Made by a program: the position numbers and the translations under genes
In this document: piece by piece, positions 50,916-63,180 of the stretch
How the letters are laid out: every line of letters begins with the position of its first letter
Numbering within the stretch: position 1 is the first letter of the stretch
Assembly (NCBI GenBank): GCA_022376925.1
Contig: JAIOJX010000032.1
Coordinates: 204,720,939-204,784,938 of the forward strand
Length of the DNA: 64,000 nucleotides
Direction: 5' to 3'
Source: Tragulus kanchil
Taxonomy: Eukaryota; Chordata; Mammalia; Artiodactyla; Tragulidae
Notes under the pieces: model-generated
Database searches by the model: none
What the model saw: the letters and a program-made list of their open reading frames with translations, nothing else
Told to the model about the DNA's origin: nothing

Positions 50916-52976
50916 GGACAGAATCATAAAATCCAGTTCATGTGCTGGAATCAAATCTAGGCGCTTGGAGACTCTGTCATCTTCCTTCTTCTTCCCCTCT
51001 TTCTCATCCATACTGGAGAACACATCCTCAGTCACCTCTTCCAGCTTTTCAAGTCATGTTCAAAGTAATACAAAGATTGCCTCATTTGGTATAACCCAGA
51101 TATATTGGCTCTCAGAGACCAAGACACGCTGTATTCCTGGAAACATAAAGAGAGATGATAGAATTAGAAAGAGATGTCTGATTGTTTAAAAATGATCCTA
51201 TATCAGACTTTCAAATATTCTCTGGTAGTGTCAGGACAAGAAGGAGACTTGCCTGGCAATTTAATATGTTTACTGGGTAAATAGTAAGCACTTGCAGTCC
51301 CTGTGACTTAGTCAGAATGAAGTTCATTACGATAAAGAGCTGTGCCCTTTGCTCCTATTTGCATTCAGCAGGCTCTCAATTTTATTTAATTTCACTTGCA
51401 TCTCTGAAGGAAATTATAGGTTATGAAGCTGGCCTAGGGGTAGGGGGAGGACAGTTAGCAAGACTATTTACCAGAGTAGATAAAGGTGGAAAGGAGATAG
51501 TAGGTTAAAATTAGAACAGAGAAAATAGGTACCCTACTTACTCCTAATCAATTCCATCTACGAAAGTAATTTTACTTTCTTGTTTTTCACTTGAGGTTTG
51601 CACCAGCGTCACTCTCTCTCTCTTGCTCGCTCTCTCACTCCCTGGGTTTTGAAAACATATTATCAGGTCATCTAAACCTTTCATGAAACATCTCAGACTT
51701 GTATCTGCATGAGTTGGTGAAGATTTATTATGTTTGACACCATAACCTAAGATTTTACGGCATTCTTTTAGGTACAACTTGACTGAAAACCTTGAGGCTA
51801 GATCACTATCTCTTGCCAGATGTTAACTTGGTTTCACTGATGGGAGCCCAGAGTAGGTTGAAAGTGTTTCTGGAGACGTTAGTGACTCAGAATGTCTAAC
51901 TCCATCAATATACTGGTATTATGCCCGGGAGATGGAAAAAAAGACATGGAAGATTTAAAGTTATAACTGATGCCCTTGGACAGAATCATAAAATCCAGTT
52001 CATGTGCTGGAATCAAATCTAGGCGCTTGGAGACTCTGTCATCTTCCTTCTTCTTCCCCTCTTTCTCATCCATACTGGAGAACACATCCTCAGTCACCTC
52101 TTCCAGCTTTTCAAGTCATGTTCAAAGTAATACAAAGATTGCCTCATTTGGTATAACCCAGATATATTGGCTCTCAGAGACCAAGACACGCTGTATTCCT
52201 GGAAACATAAAGAGAGATGATAGAATTAGAAAGAGATGTCTGATTGTTTAAAAATGATCCTATATCAGACTTTCAAATATTCTCTGGTAGTGTCAGGACA
52301 AGAAGGAGACTTGCCTGGCAATTTAATATGTTTACTGGGTAAATAGTAAGCACTTGCAGTCCCTGTGACTTAGTCAGAATGAAGTTCATTACGATAAAGA
52401 GCTGTGCCCTTTGCTCCTATTTGCATTCAGCAGGCTCTCAATTTTATTTAATTTCACTTGCATCTCTGAAGGAAATTATAGGTTATGAAGCTGGCCTAGG
52501 GGTAGGGGGAGGACAGTTAGCAAGACTATTTACCAGAGTAGATAAAGGTGGAAAGGAGATAGTAGGTTAAAATTAGAACAGAGAAAATAGGTACCCTACT
52601 TACTCCTAATCAATTCCATCTACGAAAGTAATTTTACTTTCTTGTTTTTCACTTGAGGTTTGCACCAGCGTCACTCTCTCTCTCTTGCTCGCTCTCTCAC
52701 TCCCTGGGTTTTGAAAACATATTATCAGGTCATCTAAACCTTTCATGAAACATCTCAGACTTGTATCTGCATGAGTTGGTGAAGATTTATTATGTTTGAC
52801 ACCATAACCTAAGATTTTACGGCATTCTTTTAGGTACAACTTGACTGAAAACCTTGAGGCTAGATCACTATCTCTTGCCAGATGTTAACTTGGTTTCACT
52901 GATGGGAGCCCAGAGTAGGTTGAAAGTGTTTCTGGAGACGTTAGTGACTCAGAATGTCTAACTCCATCAATATACT
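50853..52976 (+). repeat. Direct tandem duplication 17 (50853-51914 / 51915-52976)
   Basis: Two copies of 1062 bases, apparently identical, joined through the 9-base microhomology 'ggtattatg'. Unique DNA with a CT-rich tract near 51606-51640; no gene. Confidence 0.93.
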
Positions 52977-53559
52977 GGTATTATGTATCAGGAAATATGG
53001 GATTTTAAGGACAGAATTTTCCCCCACCCACTCCCCCATCTTTGTCCTCAATTTATTTCTGTCTCTTCTGGAGAAGTCAAATGCTCCCCAGGTTTTAATT
53101 AAAATGGGCAGGGAGAAAAAGCATCATATTCAACTAGCCCACGAGTTGAAATACTCACGCAGGTCTTCGGGGAGCCTTTAGTGTCTGCTCAGGCAACAGG
53201 AAATCTGGGCATCTTTGGGTGGGAATACAGATCAATGATGTCATTTAAAAGAATTAAGACCAGACAGAAAAATGGAGCCAAATCCTACAGGCAGTAGCAC
53301 CGAATCCTGACATTATGTATGAAAGGCGCCCCGTCTGTGTTTGAGAACATAAACAAGTGTAAGTGTGAAAGCAACACCGTTTCTGGGATAAGACTGAAAG
53401 AGTAAAAGCCTCAGAAGTGATACTGGTGGAGGTCAGAGGGTGAAATACCAAGTATTTGGCTGTGACTGCCGCTGGGCCCGAGAGTCCTGACTCCCAGAAG
53501 GAACTCGGTCACAAGGGAAATGTCATCTGTTGGATTGCAATCGGTTGGTGAAAGCTGCA
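52977..53559. other. Unique non-coding stretch
   Basis: Contains a CRE-like 'tgatgtcat' near 53235. No repeats or coding signal are recognised; the composition becomes richer in CpG to the right. Confidence 0.5.
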
Positions 53560-54100
53560 CGTTGAGCACGTTTGCTCCTAGATCCTGTCCTTGGCGACGG
53601 GTCCAGACCTCACCCTCCAGGGTCTGTTAGAGAAATAAACAAGTGCGACAAAAACAATCAAAACAGCAACACAGCAGAGCGGGCGCGGAAGATGAAGCTC
53701 CGCCTTTGGAAGCTGCAGGCCAATCAGAAGCCTGTTGCTGGGGTCGGTGTTTGACCGCCTGACGTACCCATGGAGACGGAGGAACATTACACACTAAACA
53801 CTGGGCGACGTTGACGTCTATGCATTATATCCATGGAGACGATTGAGTAAACGTCATCTCCCCTCCCCGTCTCCCCGCCCTCCCACAGCGCCAGGGGCGG
53901 AGGGAGCGACGCAGGCGTCGCTGTCACGTGCTGCATGCCGGGAGCGAGGTCGGGTGGGCGGGGCCTGTTGCCATAGCTGCAGCTGCGGCTGTTGTTGTTT
54001 GGAGCTGGAATTAGAAAGTGCTGAGGCGGCAGTGGAGCCAGAACCGATTGTGGAACAGCGTCTCCCGCCCCCGGGCCAGAGAGGGTTCCCCAGCCCGTGG
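53560..54100. promoter_or_regulatory. GC-rich candidate enhancer or CpG promoter upstream of FOS
   Basis: Dense motifs: NF-Y CCAAT (53720-53724), CRE-like TGACGTAC (53760) and TGACGTCT (53812), reversed CRE-like AACGTCAT (53850), X-box-like CCATGGAGAC twice (53768, 53832) and GTTGCCATAG (53967), E-box CACGTG (53925), a GC box and an 8-base inverted repeat (53905-53922). Allowing for the duplications it lies about 17 kb upstream of the FOS start site. Several upstream activity-dependent Fos enhancers (e1-e4) are known in mouse; I cannot say which, if any, this is. It could also be a TATA-less promoter of a non-coding RNA. The 196-codon open frame over it is GC-driven and not protein-like. Confidence 0.6.
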
Positions 54101-54334
54101 AAAGCCAGGACACCCCCGAGGCTGTCCCAGCACGCTTTAGCCCCAGGTTCTGAGCCAGGATCTGTCTGTGCTGCCAGTGACTCCAGACTGAGGGCCAAAC
54201 CCAGACCCCTCCCTCCACCCTTAGTTGGCCGTAATTGTCAGGGTGACCTCCGGAACCGCGCTTTCCTCCAGACAGCGGCCCACAAAACCACCACTGACCA
54301 AACTTGCCTTGCGCAGGAGACGGGGGAAAAACCC

Positions 54335-54518
54335 AGCTTAGGAAACTTTCCCACCATTGTAATAAGCTCCCGAATTAAGGGGAATCATAAAGAAGTTTGG
54401 ATTTATCTTTTATGCTTTAAAAGAAAAGCTTAGGAAATTTTCCCACCCTTGCAATAAGCTCCCGAATTAAGGGGAATCATAAAGAAATTTGAATTTATCT
54501 TTTTCTACTTTAAAAGAC
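54335..54518 (+). repeat. Diverged 92-base tandem duplication
   Basis: Two units starting 'agcttaggaaa' at 54335 and 54427, about 90% identical, with scattered substitutions and short indels near 'atctttta'. The divergence sets it apart from the near-identical 1.1-kb duplicates, so this is a true and older duplication. Confidence 0.9.
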
Positions 54519-54548
54519 GTTGATTGCTTAGAGCTCTGTTGAAAACGT

Positions 54549-56710
54549 GAGACAGTGGTGCCCGTTCAGAAGTTTTTCTCCCAAGACAAAATGTAGAAGC
54601 CCCTGAAGTCCGTGGTACTGAAAAATGGGAAGGCCTATGACAATCCACTCCAGAATTCTTGCCTGGAAAATTCCATGGACGGAGAAGCCTGGCAAGCTAT
54701 TCAGGATCCATGGGGTCTCTCTCTCTCTCTCTGTCAGTATATATATATAGGACTTCCCTGATGGCTCAGTGGTGAGGAATCTGCCTACAGTGCAGGAGAC
54801 AGGTTCCATCCCAGAGCTGCAAAGATCCCCCTGGAGGAGGGCATGGTAACCCACTGAAGAATTCTTGCCTGGAGCATTCCAGGAACAGAGGAGGCTGGCC
54901 AGCTGCTGTCCATGGGGGTCACCTAGAGTAGGACACGACTGAAGTGACTAAGCAGCAGCAAAAAACCTAGGTCATCAGAAGTGAAGCTTTTATCTCTACA
55001 TTGCTTCGTTTTGCCTTGACTGTAGAAGCTCACCGAGTGTGAGAAATGACTGTGTGCCAGCCTCCTTTTCTTCACACAACCCTGGAAACAGTTACAGGAA
55101 TGTGGCCACAATAAATGTAAACACAACCCAGATCAGCTAACAGAGGAGAGAAGGGTTGAGCTGACCATGTGAAGGCAACCACCTGGAACAGAATGTCACA
55201 GTTGAAGGATATAGAGCAGCCTAAGGGCCCTAGACATTGGATTTTCTCCAGATATTATAATCTTCAAGCTTAGCTGAACTCAAAGCATGTCTTTTCTTTT
55301 TGACAGAAAGCAAAAGGGGTATTCATTGCTGGAGTTCAAAATAAGCCATGGTAGTGAGCATACGGCATCTGTTTCTGATGGCCAAAGCATAAAGAAGAAA
55401 GATTTCATTCAAATGGATGGTCTCTGGAGTTGGTCTGGGATCCCTCCATTCTTGCACCGACCAGCATCCCATCCCACTTTCCACTGCTGACAAATCAGCA
55501 CCTCAGGGTTCCCTCCTAGTGCTCCCACTCAGATGTTTACTCCTGTCCTGGAGCATATCCGTTCCCTTTCAACATTGCCGCTCCATCCTCTGACCTACCA
55601 ATTACTCACTTCCCTGAAACCCCCCCTACGAGACAGTGGTGCCCGTTCAGAAGTTTTTCTCCCAAGACAAAATGTAGAAGCCCCTGAAGTCCGTGGTACT
55701 GAAAAATGGGAAGGCCTATGACAATCCACTCCAGAATTCTTGCCTGGAAAATTCCATGGACGGAGAAGCCTGGCAAGCTATTCAGGATCCATGGGGTCTC
55801 TCTCTCTCTCTCTGTCAGTATATATATATAGGACTTCCCTGATGGCTCAGTGGTGAGGAATCTGCCTACAGTGCAGGAGACAGGTTCCATCCCAGAGCTG
55901 CAAAGATCCCCCTGGAGGAGGGCATGGTAACCCACTGAAGAATTCTTGCCTGGAGCATTCCAGGAACAGAGGAGGCTGGCCAGCTGCTGTCCATGGGGGT
56001 CACCTAGAGTAGGACACGACTGAAGTGACTAAGCAGCAGCAAAAAACCTAGGTCATCAGAAGTGAAGCTTTTATCTCTACATTGCTTCGTTTTGCCTTGA
56101 CTGTAGAAGCTCACCGAGTGTGAGAAATGACTGTGTGCCAGCCTCCTTTTCTTCACACAACCCTGGAAACAGTTACAGGAATGTGGCCACAATAAATGTA
56201 AACACAACCCAGATCAGCTAACAGAGGAGAGAAGGGTTGAGCTGACCATGTGAAGGCAACCACCTGGAACAGAATGTCACAGTTGAAGGATATAGAGCAG
56301 CCTAAGGGCCCTAGACATTGGATTTTCTCCAGATATTATAATCTTCAAGCTTAGCTGAACTCAAAGCATGTCTTTTCTTTTTGACAGAAAGCAAAAGGGG
56401 TATTCATTGCTGGAGTTCAAAATAAGCCATGGTAGTGAGCATACGGCATCTGTTTCTGATGGCCAAAGCATAAAGAAGAAAGATTTCATTCAAATGGATG
56501 GTCTCTGGAGTTGGTCTGGGATCCCTCCATTCTTGCACCGACCAGCATCCCATCCCACTTTCCACTGCTGACAAATCAGCACCTCAGGGTTCCCTCCTAG
56601 TGCTCCCACTCAGATGTTTACTCCTGTCCTGGAGCATATCCGTTCCCTTTCAACATTCCGCCGCTCCATCCTCTGACCTACCAATTACTCACTTCCCTGA
56701 CACCCTACTG
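54549..56710 (+). repeat. Direct tandem duplication 18 (54549-55629 / 55630-56710)
   Basis: Two copies of 1081 bases. The end of copy 1 ('ccctgaaaccccccctacg') looks like an error-rich reading of the sequence after the matching point in copy 2 ('ccctgacaccctactg'). Contents are Bov-tA pieces, CT and TA runs and unique DNA. Confidence 0.93.
54637..54955 (+). mobile_element. Bov-tA SINE (two pieces with CT/TA microsatellite between)
   Basis: An internal Bov-tA piece (54637-54702) is followed by CT (54717-54732) and TA (54737-54749) runs. Then comes a further Bov-tA from 'gacttccctgatggctcagt' (54751) to 'aggacacgactgaagtgact'. Duplicated at about 55718-56036. Confidence 0.85.
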
Positions 56711-58561
56711 TAAACAGTTCTCCCTCAGTTCCCTTCCCTCTCTGCTGCCACTCCCAGGTGTGTACCCAGTTGACCAGCACTCCTCCAACCCTTGCCCCAT
56801 CCACCCATCTCTGCCATAATGTTTTTCCTGTCTGGTTCCTACTTACTACAAGACTGCAGCCTTTGGCAAATGTAGGCCAAACACAGGAGGAAGGGCATAG
56901 TGAGCTGAACAAAGCTATCGTCGGCACTTAAAAAAAAATTGAGACCCATGACACATAGTCAAGCATTAAACAGACCCTGCTTATCGCAGGACTGTGGGCA
57001 AGGCAGCAATTTACTAATTCTGACATTTTCAAGGAAGTCATGATAGTTTTCATTTTTTCGTATTTACCAATGGTCAAACGACACCCCTTTGAGAGTATCA
57101 GTTGTACTTTCCACCCCACTTCCACCCCACGATACACCACCTAGAGCATAAAGCATATGGACAAGGGAGAAACCTCCAGTTAGGTTAATGGAAAGGTTCA
57201 ACTTGAGGGTAGATTGGGTTGAATCAGTTGGGGCGTAGGAATGAAGTGGTTTGTGTGTTGTTTCAGGTGAGGCAGTAAAGTACTGATGTGATTTACTGGC
57301 AGACATATAAATAACCTACCTTACCCTCTAGAAAGAAAGTGGAATGGCAGTCCTTATCTTTCCCACTTTAAACTGTAAGTTGAAATAAGACAGTTCTGTT
57401 TACTGCAAGATTCTATCTCTTTCTAGATCTCTTTTCCAATTCCTCAAGCCAATCAAGAAGCCCACAAGCCTCTGACAGCAAAGGGGTTCATTGCTGGAGT
57501 TCAAAATAAGCCATGGTAGTGAGCATACGGCATCTGTTTCTGATGGCCAAAGCATAAAGAAGAAAGATTTCATTCAAATGGATGGTCTCTGGAGTTGGTC
57601 TGGGATCCCTCCATTCTTGCACCGACCAGCATCCCATCCCACTTTCCACTGCTGACAAATCAGCACCTCAGGGTTCCCTCCTAGTGCTCCCACTCAGATG
57701 TTTACTCCTGTCCTGGAGCATATCCGTTCCCTTTCAACATTCCGCCGCTCCATCCTCTGACCTACCAATTACTCACTTCCCTGACACCCTACTGTAAACA
57801 GTTCTCCCTCAGTTCCCTTCCCTCTCTGCTGCCACTCCCAGGTGTGTACCCAGTTGACCAGCACTCCTCCAACCCTTGCCCCATCCACCCATCTCTGCCA
57901 TAATGTTTTTCCTGTCTGGTTCCTACTTACTACAAGACTGCAGCCTTTGGCAAATGTAGGCCAAACACAGGAGGAAGGGCATAGTGAGCTGAACAAAGCT
58001 ATCGTCGGCACTTAAAAAAAAATTGAGACCCATGACACATAGTCAAGCATTAAACAGACCCTGCTTATCGCAGGACTGTGGGCAAGGCAGCAATTTACTA
58101 ATTCTGACATTTTCAAGGAAGTCATGATAGTTTTCATTTTTTCGTATTTACCAATGGTCAAACGACACCCCTTTGAGAGTATCAGTTGTACTTTCCACCC
58201 CACTTCCACCCACGATACACCACCTAGAGCATAAAGCATATGGACAAGGGAGAAACCTCCAGTTAGGTTAATGGAAAGGTTCAACTTGAGGGTAGATTGG
58301 GTTGAATCAGTTGGGGCGTAGGAATGAAGTGGTTTGTGTGTTGTTTCAGGTGAGGCAGTAAAGTACTGATGTGATTTACTGGCAGACATATAAATAACCT
58401 ACCTTACCCTCTAGAAAGAAAGTGGAATGGCAGTCCTTATCTTTCCCACTTTAAACTGTAAGTTGAAATAAGACAGTTCTGTTTACTGCAAGATTCTATC
58501 TCTTTCTAGATCTCTTTTCCAATTCCTCAAGCCAATCAAGAAGCCCACAAGCCTCTGACAG
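56392..58561 (+). repeat. Direct tandem duplication 19 (56392-57478 / 57479-58561)
   Basis: Two copies of about 1.084 kb; indels at 'gggg(ta)ttc' and 'ccacccca/ccaccca'. The left part is also part of duplication 18. Unique DNA, no gene. Confidence 0.92.
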
Positions 58562-59003
58562 AGAGTATGAGGGAAGAAAATAACTGGAGGCAAGGTTGAT
58601 CTGGTCCTTTGATGTGCTAAGCTATATAGAATGTCTTTTGCTTTCACATATGCAATGTCATTCTGTCCTCCCAACATCTTCATGAACTAGGTCTTCTTGT
58701 GCCCATTTTGATAGCCAAAGAAACTGAGGCTCAAGCAGTTAAGCAACTTGCCCAAGAATGTGGTACAGAGCCAGGCTTCCAACTCAGATGTCCGTTTTCA
58801 GAGTACCTCCACCTGAGAAAATTTGACCAGTTACCTTTCCCTTTTTACAAAAAGTGTTTATTTAAAGAGAGAGGAGAGTAAATATTTTTTGTGAGATCTG
58901 CTAGAACTTCATGAAAAGGTGCTGACACCACAAAGTGAAACATGGCTCCATTCTGGCCTTCTGGGAGTAACCTGTATTTCTTCATTGGCCCAAGATCCAA
59001 GAG
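58562..59003 (-). repeat. Unique stretch with MIR, antisense
   Basis: MIR-like 'agccaaagaaactgaggctc', 'agttaagcaacttgccca' and 'acagagccaggcttcc' lie at about 58690-58790; the rest is unremarkable. Confidence 0.65.
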
Positions 59004-61102
59004 GCAAAGAGAGACATGCCCCAGAGCACAGGCAGTAGAAAGGTCTGGGCAGTTCTGGGAGACTCTGACCTGCCCCAGGCTAGGGAGGGCACCGCCAAAG
59101 TTCACAGGCTACCTGGAGAGCTCTGCCCAGATTTATCTGAAGCTGTCACTTAGGTCTGGCTCCTCCTTTTTCCCCTCTCTCCTTCCCCATGCCTGAGCCT
59201 TCAGAGAAGCACGTCCAGCACGAATTCCTCCCAACCTTGGATGCCTTTAGGATTGTAAAGTGTCTAGGGAGTTCCTGCCTTGACATTAGTCAAGTCCAGT
59301 GCGTGGGAAGGGCATTTCCCGGTCCAGAGCTTTGGGAGACCTCCCCTCCCGTCTTGGCAAGCAGCTCCTGGAGGGATCCTTGTGGGTGGCAGAGAGTATA
59401 GACACGCCAAAGGGTTTCTTGCTGGGCAGGAATGCCCATCAGCCACACCTTCTTCAGCCCTCAGAGCGCCTCGTGTCTAGACCCGCCAAGGGGGTGGCCG
59501 TGCCAGGGAGCAGGTTCTCATGTGTCTGCCTCCAACAACCAGTTTATTGTGACAGTTCTATTTGTGTTCTCTGTGTTCTGTTTGACTTGGCAACTGGGAA
59601 GGGAAAGGGCAGCCGGTTCACGCCAGTTTGTACTGGGTGGTTGCTGCAGCCACACCCAGACTTTAAAGCCGGAGGCTTGTGGCAGGGATGCCTTCACCTG
59701 GGAGCCTTCGGTGTGCAAAAGCAAGGTGTGGGAAGTATTTCCTTTTTATGGGCCAGCCAAGTGTGGTTGGCATTTCTATGTCTGTAATACTAACATCATC
59801 TGGATTCAGGTCAAAGGACGGGCTTACCAGACTTGCCCTGGGATCCAGGATCAAGGCATGGTTGGTCATGTCCCTCTGGGCTAGATTATCCTAAATCCCC
59901 ACAACCCATAGGCATTCTAACTTCTCTAAACAAAAATTCAGGGTGTGAACTCTGACTCTGTTCTACTCTGGGGGACTCATGTTCCTGAAGCTGAAATCCA
60001 GATCTTCTTAGAGCATCCAAAGTAAGGATTCTTTTCATACACAGTGGTAGCAAAGAGAGACATGCCCCAGAGCACAGGCAGTAGAAAGGTCTGGGCAGTT
60101 CTGGGAGACTCTGACCTGCCCCAGGCTAGGGAGGGCACCGCCAAAGTTCACAGGCTACCTGGAGAGCTCTGCCCAGATTTATCTGAAGCTGTCACTTAGG
60201 TCTGGCTCCTCCTTTTTCCCCTCTCTCCTTCCCCATGCCTGAGCCTTCAGAGAAGCACGTCCAGCACGAATTCCTCCCAACCTTGGATGCCTTTAGGATT
60301 GTAAAGTGTCTAGGGAGTTCCTGCCTTGACATTAGTCAAGTCCAGTGCGTGGGAAGGGCATTTCCCGGTCCAGAGCTTTGGGGAGACCCTCCCCCCTCCC
60401 GTCTTGGCAAGCAGCTCCTGGAGGGATCCTTGTGGGTGGCAGAGAGTATAGACACGCCAAAGGGTTTCTTGCTGGGCAGGAATGCCCATCAGCCACACCT
60501 TCTTCAGCCCTCAGAGCGCCTCGTGTCTAGACCCGCCAAGGGGGTGGCCGTGCCAGGGAGCAGGTTCTCATGTGTCTGCCTCCAACAACCAGTTTATTGT
60601 GACAGTTCTATTTGTGTTCTCTGTGTTCTGTTTGACTTGGCAACTGGGAAGGGAAAGGGCAGCCGGTTCACGCCAGTTTGTACTGGGTGGTTGCTGCAGC
60701 CACACCCAGACTTTAAAGCCGGAGGCTTGTGGCAGGGATGCCTTCACCTGGGAGCCTTCGGTGTGCAAAAGCAAGGTGTGGGAAGTATTTCCTTTTTATG
60801 GGCCAGCCAAGTGTGGTTGGCATTTCCCCTATGTCTGTAATACTAACATCATCTGGATTCAGGTCAAAGGACGGGCTTACCAGACTTGCCCTGGGATCCA
60901 GGATCAAGGCATGGTTGGTCATGTCCCTCTGGGCTAGATTATCCTAAATCCCCACAACCCATAGGCATTCTAACTTCTCTAAACAAAAATTCAGGGTGTG
61001 AACTCTGACTCTGTTCTACTCTGGGGGACTCATGTTCCTGAAGCTGAAATCCAGATCTTCTTAGAGCATCCAAAGTAAGGATTCTTTTCATACACAGTGG
61101 TA
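59004..61102 (+). repeat. Direct tandem duplication 20 (59004-60049 / 60050-61102)
   Basis: Two copies of about 1.05 kb, joined through the 10-base microhomology 'gcaaagagag'. Copy 2 has longer C runs (gagacctccc / gagaccctcccccc, and catttcta / catttccccta), again homopolymer-type differences. Open frames of 150-200 codons here change frame between copies, so they are not coding. Confidence 0.92.
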
Positions 61103-61368
61103 GCAAAGAGAGCAGACAGACTTAGTCTAGAACTTTGGATTTTCCCTGTTACTTATTGAGCCTCTATCTAGAACTAAAATCCCTCGCATGTGAGAAATAA
61201 CAGCTAATACATTTACTATTACATGACTGGCTGTGTTCTAAGTACTTTTATGAAAACTCATGTAAGTTTCAAAACAACCTAAAGAGGTGAGGAAGTATTA
61301 TTATCATCATCCTTTTTTTAACAGAAAAGAAACAGAGGCACCAAGAAGGTAAGGAAATTGTCAGAGGG

Positions 61369-61660
61369 CAGCTTCCCTGGTGGTCCAGTGGTTAGGAATC
61401 CATCTTCCAATGCAGAGGACTCAGGTTTGATTCCTGGGAACTAAGACGCCACCTGCCATGGAGCAGCGAACTCATGTGCCACAACTATTGAGCATGCCCA
61501 CCGCCATGAAGCGCCTACCTGCAGCAACAAAGATCCAACACAGGGTCTTAAATAAATCAAAATAAAAAATTAAATTAAAAAATTTAATAAAAATGCTTAA
61601 ATAAATAGAAATAAATTTAAATTGTATTTATACATAAATAAATAAAAATAAATAAGATAA
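61369..61660 (+). mobile_element. CHR-type SINE with long A/T-rich tail
   Basis: 'gcttccctggtggtccagt' head and 'caggtttgattcctggg' box B region. The tail is an unusually long 'aaataaat'-type tract of about 110 bases. A reversed MIR lies just to its left (about 61195-61355). Duplicated at about 62483-62774. Confidence 0.87.
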
Positions 61661-61848
61661 GACTGTGCCAGGATTCCACAGCAGATTGTCTGACTCCTGA
61701 AACCATGTGCTCAAACACCGTGTGGTAGGGCCGTTCCTGGAAAGCCAACACTGTGCTGTGTGCTAGAGGTGCCACGGGGAACAGACAGAGTTCCCAGGCC
61801 TCACCTTGTCATCTCCACACTTTGCTTCCAAGGCTCCCCAGTCAGCTT

Positions 61849-61913
61849 GATATATATCTGTATCTATATCTATATATATATCTATATCTATATCTAGGTA
61901 GATAGATAATTAT
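61849..61913 (+). repeat. TATCTA-type simple repeat
   Basis: A tract of alternating 'tatc' and 'tata' units ending in 'gatagata'. Duplicated at about 62963-63027. Confidence 0.9.
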
Positions 61914-61916
61914 TAG

Positions 61917-62060
61917 GTTTTTTAAGTATTTTTATTTATTTGTTTGGCTGTACTCAGTCTTAGTTGTGATAGGTGGGATCTAGTTCCCTGACCAAGAATT
62001 GAACCCAGGCCCCCTGCATTTGGAGCTTGAAGTCTTAGCCACTGGACCACTAGGGAAGTC
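61917..62060 (-). mobile_element. Truncated CHR-type SINE, antisense
   Basis: 'tttatttatttgtttggctg' tail side and 'gaccactagggaagtcc' head side, about 145 bases, lacking the middle of the family. Duplicated at about 63031-63174. Confidence 0.83.
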
Positions 62061-63180
62061 CATCCGCACAACCCATAGGCATTCTAACTTCTCTAAACAA
62101 AAATTCAGGGTGTGAACTCTGACTCTGTTCTACTCTGGGGGACTCATGTTCCTGAAGCTGAAATCCAGATCTTCTTAGAGCATCCAAAGTAAGGATTCTT
62201 TTCATACACAGTGGTAGCAAAGAGAGCAGACAGACTTAGTCTAGAACTTTGGATTTTCCCTGTTACTTATTGAGCCTCTATCTAGAACTAAAATCCCTCG
62301 CATGTGAGAAATAACAGCTAATACATTTACTATTACATGACTGGCTGTGTTCTAAGTACTTTTATGAAAACTCATGTAAGTTTCAAAACAACCTAAAGAG
62401 GTGAGGAAGTATTATTATCATCATCCTTTTTTTAACAGAAAAGAAACAGAGGCACCAAGAAGGTAAGGAAATTGTCAGAGGGCAGCTTCCCTGGTGGTCC
62501 AGTGGTTAGGAATCCATCTTCCAATGCAGAGGACTCAGGTTTGATTCCTGGGAACTAAGACGCCACCTGCCATGGAGCAGCGAACTCATGTGCCACAACT
62601 ATTGAGCATGCCCACCGCCATGAAGCGCCTACCTGCAGCAACAAAGATCCAACACAGGGTCTTAAATAAATCAAAATAAAAAATTAAATTAAAAAATTTA
62701 ATAAAAATGCTTAAATAAATAGAAATAAATTTAAATTGTATTTATACATAAATAAATAAAAATAAATAAGATAAGACTGTGCCAGGATTCCACAGCAGAT
62801 TGTCTGACTCCTGAAACCATGTGCTCAAACACCGTGTGGTAGGGCCGTTCCTGGAAAGCCAACACTGTGCTGTGTGCTAGAGGTGCCACGGGGAACAGAC
62901 AGAGTTCCCAGGCCTCACCTTGTCATCTCCACACTTTGCTTCCAAGGCTCCCCAGTCAGCTTGATATATATCTGTATCTATATCTATATATATATCTATA
63001 TCTATATCTAGGTAGATAGATAATTATTAGGTTTTTTAAGTATTTTTATTTATTTGTTTGGCTGTACTCAGTCTTAGTTGTGATAGGTGGGATCTAGTTC
63101 CCTGACCAAGAATTGAACCCAGGCCCCCTGCATTTGGAGCTTGAAGTCTTAGCCACTGGACCACTAGGGAAGTCCATCCG

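Larger units (their letters stand above)
60953..63180 (+). repeat. Direct tandem duplication 21 (60953-62066 / 62067-63180)
   Basis: Two copies of 1114 bases, joined at 'ccgca', apparently identical. Its first 150 bases are the end of duplication 20. Contents are a MIR, a CHR-type SINE, a TATCTA simple repeat and a reversed SINE. Confidence 0.93.

Noticed and set aside
53843..54433. 196-codon open frame in the upstream GC-rich block
   Set aside because: Composition-driven: no domain, low-complexity Cys/Pro/Ala-rich start, and overlapping open frames on the other strand. Better explained as a regulatory block.
60235..60840. 201-codon open frame
   Set aside because: The frame is broken in the paired copy at 59.2 kb by single-base run differences, and there is no recognisable protein.
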